5,144 nucleotides of DNA, taken from the NCBI GenBank assembly GCA_031260095.1, contig JAIRKN010000156.1:1-5144 (forward strand), given 5' to 3'. Each line of letters starts with the position of its first letter. Within the stretch, counting starts at the first letter, position 1. A program made the position numbers and the translations under genes. This document shows positions 1 to 5,144 of the stretch, one piece after another. Under the pieces are notes generated by a model. It had not been told where the DNA came from. It searched no databases and saw only the letters and a list, made by a program, of their open reading frames with translations. The DNA comes from Tannerella sp. (GTDB lineage Bacteria > Bacteroidota > Bacteroidia > Bacteroidales > Tannerellaceae).

Positions 1-32
1 CTTGGAGATCGCAGAATTTTCATGTAATTTTG
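1..32 (+). promoter_or_regulatory. Putative Bacteroidetes-type promoter for the serC operon
   Basis: TAATTTTG at 25-32 matches the Bacteroidetes -7 consensus TAnnTTTG exactly. CTTG at 1-4 matches three of four bases of the -33 box TTTG, with a 20-nt spacer, which is in the usual range. Transcription would then start near 38-42, leaving a 5' leader of about 35-40 nt before the serC ATG at 77. The leader is AT-rich and has no Shine-Dalgarno sequence, which is normal in this phylum. The motif is short and the window begins at the -33 box, so an additional upstream promoter or operon member cannot be excluded. Confidence 0.5.
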
Positions 33-76
33 CCATTCCTAAGAAAACATAATTAACAAATAAAACATTGATAAAG

Positions 77-1144
77 ATGAAGAAATACAATTTTTATGCA
101 GGCCCCTCAATTTTGAGTCAGTACACTATTAAGAGCACTGCCGAGGCAATACTCGACTTTGCGGGCACAGGACTTTCACTAATGGAAGTCTCACACAGAA
201 GTAAGGAATTTGTCGCTGTCTGCGACGAAGCCCGCAACCTGGTCAAAGAATTGCTGGACGTACCGGCTACGCACGACGTGATTTTCCTCGGAGGCGGCGC
301 CAGTTTGCAGTTTTGCATGGTTCCTTATAATCTGTTGAAAAAGAAAGCATCCTATCTCGATACCGGTACCTGGGCTTCCAAAGCGATCAAAGAAGCTAAA
401 TTATTCGGTGAAGTCGAGGTGGTCGCTTCATCTAAAGAGAAAAACTACAATTTTATTCCTAAGGATTATACGGTATCCGATGATTCGGACTATTTCCATA
501 TCACAACAAACAACACTATTTACGGAACGCAGATACACCGGATCCCACAAGTGAACGTCCCGTTGGTCGCAGACATGTCGTCTGATATTTTTTCACGTCC
601 GACAGACGTATCCAAATACGATGCAATCTATGCCGGCGCACAAAAAAACCTGGCGCCTTCCGGCGTAACCATTATAATTGTCCGCAAAGACGCATTAAAC
701 AGGATGGATCGTCCGATACCTACCATGCTCAACTATATGACGCATGTAGAAAAAGAATCCATGTTCAACACCCCTCCGGTGGTTCCTCTTTATGCCGCCA
801 TGCAGACACTGAAATGGTACAAAGAACAGGGAGGTATCCCTGCCATACAGAAAAAAAACGAAGAAAAAGCAGCCGTATTATACGATGAAATAGACCGCAA
901 CAAACTGTTTAAAGGGACCGCTGAAAAAGAAGACCGTTCATTGATGAACGTTTGTTTTGTGATGAATGACGAATATAAAGACCTGGAAAGTGAATTTGCT
1001 TCATTCGCCGCAGCAGCCGGCATGACCGGAATAAAAGGACATCGTTCCGTAGGCGGCTTCCGCGCCTCTATCTATAATGCTATGCCGATAGAAAGCGTGA
1101 AAGCATTGATTCAGACTATGCATGAATTTGAAAAACAACACTGA
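77..1144 (+). CDS. serC: Phosphoserine aminotransferase SerC
   Basis: This PLP enzyme (EC 2.6.1.52) transfers the amino group of glutamate to 3-phosphohydroxypyruvate, giving O-phosphoserine. In many bacteria it also acts in pyridoxal phosphate synthesis. The 355 residues match the usual length of about 360. Visible landmarks are the N-terminal YNFYAGPS, the phosphate-binding SHRS (39-42), the GGGAS turn (72-76), the PLP-stacking Trp99 in [14 protein letters not shown] (143-151), the Schiff-base Lys190 in [10 protein letters not shown], and the C-terminal [11 protein letters not shown] with substrate-binding Arg329. All key residues are present and the frame is intact. I chose ATG at 77; a TTG at 68 would add only MIK, which the family lacks. 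It is the first gene of the apparent operon, 18 nt before serA, with a promoter-like motif upstream. The enzyme is cytoplasmic. Function is inferred from family motifs, but with little doubt. Confidence 0.96.
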   Translation: MKKYNFYAGPSILSQYTIKSTAEAILDFAGTGLSLMEVSHRSKEFVAVCDEARNLVKELLDVPATHDVIFLGGGASLQFCMVPYNLLKKKASYLDTGTWASKAIKEAKLFGEVEVVASSKEKNYNFIPKDYTVSDDSDYFHITTNNTIYGTQIHRIPQVNVPLVADMSSDIFSRPTDVSKYDAIYAGAQKNLAPSGVTIIIVRKDALNRMDRPIPTMLNYMTHVEKESMFNTPPVVPLYAAMQTLKWYKEQGGIPAIQKKNEEKAAVLYDEIDRNKLFKGTAEKEDRSLMNVCFVMNDEYKDLESEFASFAAAAGMTGIKGHRSVGGFRASIYNAMPIESVKALIQTMHEFEKQH

Positions 1145-1162
1145 ATTAACGATTTTAACCCA

Positions 1163-2086
1163 ATGAAAATATTAGTTGCAACAGACAAACCATTTGCCCC
1201 GATAGCGGTGAATGGCATACGTGAAACGATTGAAAACGCCGGAATGGAACTGGCGCTTCTGGAAAAATATACCGAAAAATCACAATTATCAGAAGCTGTG
1301 AAAGACGTCGATGCGATTATTATCCGTAGCGATATCATCGACAATGAAGTATTCGATGCGGCCAAACAGCTGAAAATCGTAGTGCGCGCGGGCGCGGGAT
1401 ACGACAATGTGGATCTTGCCTCGGCAACCGCTCATGATGTATGCGTCATGAACACACCGGGACAGAATGCCAATGCGGTGGCCGAATTAGCCGCGGGAAT
1501 GATGATATATGGCGTGCGAAACATGTTTAACGGCACTTCCGGCACCGAGTTGATGGGTAAAAAACTCGGTATTCACGCATATGGTAATGTAGGGCGCAAT
1601 GTGGCACGCATCGCCAAAGGTTTTGGCATGGATATTTATGCTTATGACGCTTTCTGTCCGGCCGACGTCATCGAGAAAGACGGTGTGAAAGCGTTAAATT
1701 CAGCCGAAGAACTCTATACAACCTGCCCGTTTATCTCCCTCCATATACCGGCTACGGCAGAAACAAAAAATTCTATAAATTACAATCTGCTTTCAAAAAT
1801 GCCCAAAGGAGCTATGCTGATCAACACAGCCCGCAAAGAAGTGATCAATGAAGCGGAACTCGTAAAACTGATGGAAGAACGGCCGGATTTCAAATATATA
1901 ACGGATATCATGCCGGGAAATCATACGGAACTGGCCGGGAAATTTGCCGGTCGCTATTTCAGCACTCCCAAAAAGATGGGCGCACAAACAGCGGAAGCAA
2001 ATATCAACGCCGGGATCGCTGCTGCAAACCAAATCGTGAAATTCCTGAAGGAAGGCGACCGTACATTTCAGGTAAACAAATCATGA
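1163..2086 (+). CDS. serA: Short D-3-phosphoglycerate dehydrogenase SerA (no ACT domain)
   Basis: This NAD-dependent enzyme oxidises 3-phosphoglycerate to 3-phosphohydroxypyruvate, the committed step of serine synthesis and the substrate supply for SerC just upstream. It is a D-2-hydroxyacid dehydrogenase of 307 residues: a split catalytic domain (about 1-95 and 280-307) surrounds the nucleotide-binding domain. Landmarks are RAGAGYDNVD (75-84), NTPGQNANAVAE (97-108), the Rossmann turn at 136-144, Asp162 after the second strand (NAD rather than NADP), and NTARKEVINE (221-230) with catalytic Arg224. Two oddities stand out. The Rossmann GxGxxG reads AYGNVG, so its first glycine is Ala139. The usual catalytic His in TPH(I/L)G is replaced by Lys in TPKKMG (268-273). 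The protein ends right after the core, so the serine-sensing ACT domain of longer SerA proteins is absent. These traits fit the short Bacteroidetes clade rather than damage. The ATG at 1163 follows the serC stop by 18 nt. Confidence 0.93.
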   Translation: MKILVATDKPFAPIAVNGIRETIENAGMELALLEKYTEKSQLSEAVKDVDAIIIRSDIIDNEVFDAAKQLKIVVRAGAGYDNVDLASATAHDVCVMNTPGQNANAVAELAAGMMIYGVRNMFNGTSGTELMGKKLGIHAYGNVGRNVARIAKGFGMDIYAYDAFCPADVIEKDGVKALNSAEELYTTCPFISLHIPATAETKNSINYNLLSKMPKGAMLINTARKEVINEAELVKLMEERPDFKYITDIMPGNHTELAGKFAGRYFSTPKKMGAQTAEANINAGIAAANQIVKFLKEGDRTFQVNKS

Positions 2087-2116
2087 TCTGCGATTCATCA
2101 CTAAACGCTAACAACT

Positions 2117-3361
2117 ATGAAAATAAAACCATTCAAAGGCATACGTCCGCCTAAAAATCTGGTTGAACAGATACAATCACGTCCATACGATGTATTAAAC
2201 TCCGGCGAAGCGCGGGCGGAAGCGGGGAATAATGAAAAATCGCTTTACCATATCATAAAGCCTGAGATCGGGTTCCCGGAGGGAACGGACGAACACGAGC
2301 CGGCCGTTTATGAGAAAGCGGCGGAAAACTTCCGTAAGTTTAAGGAGAAAGGGTGGCTCGTCCAAGATGAGAAGGAGCAATATTACGTATACGCCCAGAC
2401 GATGAACGGAAAAACGCAATACGGACTTGTCGTATGCGCCTGTGTGAATGATTATATGACGGGGAAAATCAAGAAGCATGAACTCACCCGTAAAGATAAG
2501 GAAGAAGACCGTATGAAACATGTACGGGTAAATAACGCCAACATCGAACCGGTATTCTTCGCATACCCCGATAATTCGGAAATTGACGAAATAGTTGCCG
2601 GATATACAACCAACGCGCCTGAGTACGATTTCACGGCAAAGTCGGACGGCTTCCGACATACATTCTGGATCATCCGCGACGACCGCGATATCCGGCGTAT
2701 TACGGAATTATTTGCTGCCATGCCGGCGATGTATATTGCAGACGGACATCATCGTTCGGCTGCCGCCGCTTTGGTGGGAGCCGAAAAAGCAGGACAAAAC
2801 GCAACTCATTGCGGAGATGAAGAATACAACTATTTTATGGCCGTATGTTTCCCGGCAAACCAACTGACAATCATTGATTATAATCGTGTAGTAAAAGACT
2901 TGAACGGGCTTACCGACGAAACTTTTTTGCAACAGTTGACGGAAGATTTTGAGGTTGAAAAGAAAGGAAAAGAAGTCTTCAAACCGACAAAACTGCACGA
3001 ATTTTCAATCTATCTGAACGGAAACTGGTACGCACTGACAGCCAAACCGGGTACATATAATGATAACGACCCGATCGGGGTATTGGATGTAACCATTTCG
3101 TCCCGTCTGATATTAGACAGAATATTAGGAATAAAAGACCTGCGAACAGATAAGCGCATAGATTTCGTAGGTGGAATACGGGGTCTGGAAGAATTGAAAA
3201 AGCGGGTCGACAGTGGTGAAATGAAAGTTGCGTTAGCGCTTTATCCGGTTTCGATGGAACAACTGATCAACATCGCCGATACCGGCAATATCATGCCACC
3301 CAAAACAACCTGGTTCGAGCCTAAACTTCGTTCGGGATTAGTGATTCATTCATTAGACTGA
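2117..3361 (+). CDS. DUF1015 family protein (COG4198-like), function unproven
   Basis: The protein has 414 residues, is soluble, and shows no signal peptide or membrane segment. Family signatures are visible: RPYDVL near the N-terminus (22-27, the family's PPYDVI-like motif), HELTRKDKEEDR (121-132, the usual HExT...DR), ADGHHRSAAA (208-217), a central RIDFVGG (347-353), and a C-terminal PPKTTWFEPKLRSGLVIH (394-411). This order and length fit full-length DUF1015 proteins. The biochemical role is not established to my knowledge. The DGHHR motif recalls the phosphate-handling loop of ParB/sulfiredoxin-fold proteins, which include free-serine kinases, and the gene directly follows serA (30-nt gap) in the same orientation. 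A role in serine or phosphoserine metabolism is therefore a reasonable guess, but it rests only on context and one motif. The ATG at 2117 follows an AT-rich gap without a Shine-Dalgarno sequence. The frame is intact. Confidence 0.9.
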   Translation: MKIKPFKGIRPPKNLVEQIQSRPYDVLNSGEARAEAGNNEKSLYHIIKPEIGFPEGTDEHEPAVYEKAAENFRKFKEKGWLVQDEKEQYYVYAQTMNGKTQYGLVVCACVNDYMTGKIKKHELTRKDKEEDRMKHVRVNNANIEPVFFAYPDNSEIDEIVAGYTTNAPEYDFTAKSDGFRHTFWIIRDDRDIRRITELFAAMPAMYIADGHHRSAAAALVGAEKAGQNATHCGDEEYNYFMAVCFPANQLTIIDYNRVVKDLNGLTDETFLQQLTEDFEVEKKGKEVFKPTKLHEFSIYLNGNWYALTAKPGTYNDNDPIGVLDVTISSRLILDRILGIKDLRTDKRIDFVGGIRGLEELKKRVDSGEMKVALALYPVSMEQLINIADTGNIMPPKTTWFEPKLRSGLVIHSLD

Positions 3362-3371
3362 GGCGCTCCAG

Positions 3372-3995
3372 ATGATAAAAAACATCATATTTGATATGGG
3401 CGGCGTACTTGTCGACGTACACCGCGAGAGGGCGATTGCCGCCTTTAAAGCAATAGGGGTAACGGATGCCGGTCTGCTCATTGATTCGTATCATCATAAA
3501 GGTCTTTTTCTGGATATTGAAAACGGTGATATTGATACGGAAGGCTTTTGCAGGCTATTAGGCGAACATGCCGGGAGAAACATTCCCGGACATGATATCG
3601 AACAGGCTTGGAGAAGCATTGTTTCCGATCCGCCGGCATACAAGCTGGATTACCTGACGGAACTGAGAATGACGCACTCGCTCTTCCTGCTAAGCAACAA
3701 CAATCCCATATTGATGGATTCATGGGCGTTTACAAACCGTTTCTCTTCTGCAGGACGTCCGCTCACGGATTACTTTGACAAACTATATCTTTCCTACCAA
3801 ATGAAGTGTACTAAACCCGGCACATTAATTTTCAAAAAAATGATTCTCGACAGCGGCATACAACCTTCCGAATCATTATTTATCGACGACGGACCGCATA
3901 ACATAGAAACCGCCCGGACACTTGGTTTCCAAACCTGTCTCGCGCAAAACGGCGAAGACTGGCGGGAAGATCTATCGGCGATTATCAGGAAATAG
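3372..3995 (+). CDS. HAD-superfamily hydrolase (subfamily IA, YihX-like phosphatase)
   Basis: This is a cytoplasmic 207-residue HAD phosphatase with all four motifs in order. Motif I is FDMGGVLVD with nucleophile Asp8, motif II is LLSNNN with Ser108, motif III is KCTKPG with Lys148, and motif IV is FIDDGPHNIETA with Asp172 and Asp173. The helical cap lies between residues about 16 and 90, as in type C1 caps. Motif I is DxG rather than DxD, a variant seen in YihX-like sugar-phosphate phosphatases (FDLGNV), so activity is still plausible. The canonical phosphoserine phosphatase SerB has DxDxT and is a different subfamily. The substrate cannot be read from sequence. Position as last gene of a serC-serA operon makes phosphoserine a candidate, and a general sugar-phosphate or housekeeping phosphatase is the alternative. 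The ATG lies 10 nt after the previous stop; GAGG at 3360-3363 is a possible weak ribosome binding site. The gene is followed by no clear terminator. Confidence 0.9.
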   Translation: MIKNIIFDMGGVLVDVHRERAIAAFKAIGVTDAGLLIDSYHHKGLFLDIENGDIDTEGFCRLLGEHAGRNIPGHDIEQAWRSIVSDPPAYKLDYLTELRMTHSLFLLSNNNPILMDSWAFTNRFSSAGRPLTDYFDKLYLSYQMKCTKPGTLIFKKMILDSGIQPSESLFIDDGPHNIETARTLGFQTCLAQNGEDWREDLSAIIRK

Positions 3996-4025
3996 CATCC
4001 CCGCACGCTGTAGAGCGCCCGCTTA
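3996..4025. other. Short spacer between the operon end and the intron 3' end
   Basis: This stretch is the 3' flank of the group II intron (its 3' exon, read on the minus strand) and the sequence just after the HAD stop codon. It holds only a weak 4-bp hairpin, CGCT/AGCG, with a GTAG loop (4006-4017) and no T-run, so no convincing intrinsic terminator for the serC operon is visible. The intron-exon junction is placed a few bases beyond the domain VI helix by analogy with other group II introns and is uncertain by several bases. Confidence 0.4.
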
Positions 4026-4029
4026 AATT

Positions 4030-4068
4030 GAGCGGTCGAAACGGGATTCTTTCCCGTTCCGACCGCTC
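4030..4068 (-). ncRNA. Group II intron domain VI hairpin
   Basis: A 17-bp inverted repeat with a 5-nt loop (4047-4051) lies immediately 3' of domain V on the minus strand. The outer arm GAGCGGTCG pairs with CGACCGCTC and the inner arm GAACGGGA with TCCCGTTT. The one non-Watson-Crick position (4039/4059) is a G-U wobble in minus-strand RNA but an A-C mismatch on the plus strand, which supports a minus-strand RNA. The lower stem is perfectly paired, so the bulged branch-point adenosine usually found 7-8 nt from the intron end is not evident. There is no T-run, so it is not a good intrinsic terminator for either strand. Confidence 0.75.
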
Positions 4069-4071
4069 ACA

Positions 4072-4100
4072 CCACCGTATGTGCGTCTGGCATACGGCGG
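4072..4100 (-). ncRNA. Group II intron domain V catalytic hairpin
   Basis: On the minus strand the proximal 8-bp helix CCGCCGTA pairs with TACGGTGG (one G-U), followed by a distal TGC/GCA stem, a CAGAC loop and a two-nucleotide CA bulge on the 3' side. The helix-bulge-helix layout, the CGC triad near the base and the following GTGTGAG are typical of bacterial group II introns whose domain V begins CCGCCGTA. The distal stem is only 3 bp and the hairpin only 29 nt, shorter than the usual 31-34 nt, which may reflect decay. It starts 8 nt after the maturase stop codon. Confidence 0.8.
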
Positions 4101-4631
4101 TTACTTGATTAACCTTTTAACAACGGATAATAATACATTCTGAAAGTTGGATATCCGGCACGAAGCAAGCGGTCATTTGACAAGGCTGCATGCACTGTCG
4201 GGTGTATGGACATTCGACAATATTGCTTCCTGCAAAATGCAGCTATTCTTACCCGTTGTTCATCTACGACAAGCCTCTTTAGATTACGGAAACGGGGTTT
4301 AACCCATTTCAATGATTTCCATATACACATGCGTATACGTCGCCTGAGCCATGCGTCCCATTCCTCTATCCTGTGCTTTAAGCCTGCCAACTTAAAATAA
4401 TTTAACCAGCCACGGAGATAACACCTGAGACGTTGCTTACGATACTCATAACCCCAGCCATTGTTACGGCCGGTCAGTTCACGTATCTTAGCTTTCATCT
4501 TCCCGATACTGTCCGCGTGGATATAATATTGGCATTTGCCTTTGATGCGGCCAAATGCACAGGACAGATATTTGATGTCGCGCATGTAAGCTACTTTTGT
4601 CTTTTCCTTATTCACTTTCAGATACAGCTTC

Positions 4632-4637
4632 TTTTTT
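4632..4637 (-). other. Second frameshift, at a six-A homopolymer
   Basis: The second segment reads LENLLPFIKK and then leaves the family sequence, stopping at TAA 4610-4608. The third frame continues with KKLYLKVNKEK, the expected sequence. The switch falls at a run of six A on the minus strand (T6 at 4632-4637). Removing one A gives FIKKKLYLKVN, the spacing expected for the family, so a single-base expansion of the run is the simplest explanation. A sequencing error in this homopolymer would look the same. Confidence 0.75.
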
Positions 4638-4819
4638 AATGAATGGGAGTAGATTTTCCAGTGTACGCTTTGGTGACCGGCGGTTTTTACAAAAGATGAC
4701 CGGGTCGTCTGCATAACGGACAAAGCGATGTCCGCAACTTTCAAGTTCCCTGTCCAGCTCATTGAGCATAATGTTGCTCAATAATGGACTAAGGTGGCCT
4801 CCATGGGGCACGCCCACGG

Positions 4820-4848
4820 GAGGGCTCTTTACGACCATCTATCATCAC
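4820..4848 (-). other. First frameshift in the intron-encoded protein
   Basis: The upstream frame reads through GVMIDGRKEPS and then turns into nonsense, ending at a TAG at 4791-4789. The homologous protein resumes one base further on as VGVPHGG. In that second frame the bases just before the ATG at 4838 read as stop codons, so the second segment cannot start far upstream. The exact site lies between GATGG (about 4843) and CCCTCCCGTGGG (about 4820-4831). Either a one-base gain or a two-base loss explains it; family spacing between VMI and GVPQGG slightly favours a two-base loss. Confidence 0.75.
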
Positions 4849-5144
4849 GCCGACATTCAGGTATTTATGAATCAATGAGATTACACGGCCGTCTTTTATT
4901 GTTCGTGACAGTATTTCTATCAACTTACTGTGACTGACGGTGTCGAAGTATTGCTCAAAGTCCATATCTACCGTAAACCCATAACCTGACGATATATATT
5001 CGCCACATTTTAACAGGGCTTCGTGCGCACTGCGATGCGGACGGAAACCGTAGCTTGTGGAACAAAACAGAGGTTCGTAAAGCGCTTGGAGTACCTGATA
5101 AATCGCTTGCTGAATCACCCGGTCTACTATTGTCGGGATACCCG

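Larger units (their letters stand above)
4026..5144 (-). mobile_element. Group II intron, 3' part, degenerate, runs off the window
   Basis: Read on the minus strand, the element shows the order expected at a group II intron 3' end: a reverse transcriptase/maturase frame (domain IV insert), an 8-nt spacer, a domain V hairpin (4072-4100), then a domain VI hairpin (4030-4068). Such elements are retrotransposing ribozymes that splice from RNA and reinsert into DNA with the help of their encoded protein. The 5' exon junction, domains I-III and the start of the protein lie beyond 5144. The intron points towards the serC operon and ends about 30 nt after the HAD stop, so it disrupts no gene visible here. 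Two frameshifts in the protein and altered RNA domains suggest it is no longer autonomous. The 3' boundary is approximate. Confidence 0.85.
4109..5144 (-). pseudogene. Group II intron reverse transcriptase/maturase, 5'-truncated by the window, two frameshifts
   Basis: About 343 codons are visible in three frames. The first segment (5142 to about 4830) is open to the window edge and carries the GIPTIVDRVIQQAI start of the fingers, SYGFRPHRSAHEA, and the palm DMDFEQYFD with the first catalytic Asp. The second segment (about 4830-4635) carries GVPHGGHLSPLLSN and the catalytic RYADD box. The third segment (about 4635-4112) carries LKVNKEKTKV, the maturase domain X (RCYLRGWLNYFKLA, RRRIRMCIWK) and a C-terminal GYPTFRMYYYP, and stops at TAA 4111-4109. 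No HNH endonuclease domain follows. Typical proteins of this type have about 420 residues, so some 70-80 N-terminal residues lie outside. Both frame changes are +1 (one base gained or two lost). Q to H in the usual PQGG motif and S for G in the usual LG(Y/C) motif add to signs of decay. A GTG at 5118 is internal, not the true start. Confidence 0.85.

Noticed and set aside
68..76. TTG start for serC adding three residues (MIK)
   Set aside because: The ATG at 77 begins the standard family N-terminus, and the TTG offers no better ribosome binding site.
118..3723. Antisense and alternate-frame open reading frames across serC, serA, DUF1015 and HAD
   Set aside because: They overlap conserved genes with clear motifs and have no recognisable protein sequence or start signals, so they are shadows.
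4019..4035. CCGCT/AGCGG 5-bp hairpin overlapping the intron 3' junction
   Set aside because: It is short, competes with the much stronger domain VI helix, and is not followed by a T-run.
4030..4068. Strong inverted repeat as a rho-independent terminator of the serC operon
   Set aside because: There is no T-run on either strand, and position plus the G-U pair on the minus strand fit intron domain VI better.
4632..4637. Programmed ribosomal frameshifting at the A6 run
   Set aside because: The needed change is +1, not the -1 typical of A-AAA-AAG sites, the alignment to the frame is wrong, and a second unrelated frameshift already breaks the gene. Transcriptional slippage on only six A is unlikely to be efficient.
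4206..4639. Two small plus-strand open frames inside the intron
   Set aside because: They lie opposite the maturase domain and their translations resemble nothing I recognise; the minus strand carries the family motifs.

Overview
The window looks like a piece of a Bacteroidales chromosome (Bacteroides/Parabacteroides/Dysgonomonas-like). The SerC and SerA sequences are of the short, ACT-less type I associate with Bacteroidetes. The gene starts lack clear Shine-Dalgarno sequences, and a good match to the Bacteroidetes -33/-7 promoter (TTTG / TAnnTTTG) lies just upstream of the first gene. The genus assignment is inference from remembered family resemblance; no search was run.

Region 1 (about 1-4000, + strand) is a tight four-gene cluster with gaps of 18, 30 and 10 nt, so very probably one operon. 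It contains serC (phosphoserine aminotransferase), serA (short 3-phosphoglycerate dehydrogenase), a DUF1015-family protein and a HAD-superfamily phosphatase. SerA and SerC carry out the first two steps of the phosphorylated serine pathway. The two downstream genes have no proven role. The cluster lacks a canonical serB, so the HAD protein is a candidate for the last, dephosphorylating step. The DUF1015 protein carries a DGHHR motif that recalls ParB/sulfiredoxin-fold free-serine kinases, so it could act on serine or phosphoserine. Both ideas are hypotheses.

Region 2 (about 4026-5144, - strand, running off the right edge) is the 3' part of a group II intron that faces the operon. It shows an intron-encoded reverse transcriptase/maturase, followed by a domain V hairpin and a domain VI hairpin. 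The protein gene is broken by two frameshifts and has a PQGG to PHGG change. Domain V has a short distal stem and domain VI shows no bulged branch-point adenosine. I read it as a decaying, probably immobile intron copy. Its 5' ribozyme domains and the start of the protein lie outside the window.

No tRNA, rRNA, CRISPR array or clear intrinsic terminator was seen. The most useful lead is the pairing of serA/serC with a DUF1015 protein and an orphan HAD phosphatase, rather than an obviously new system.
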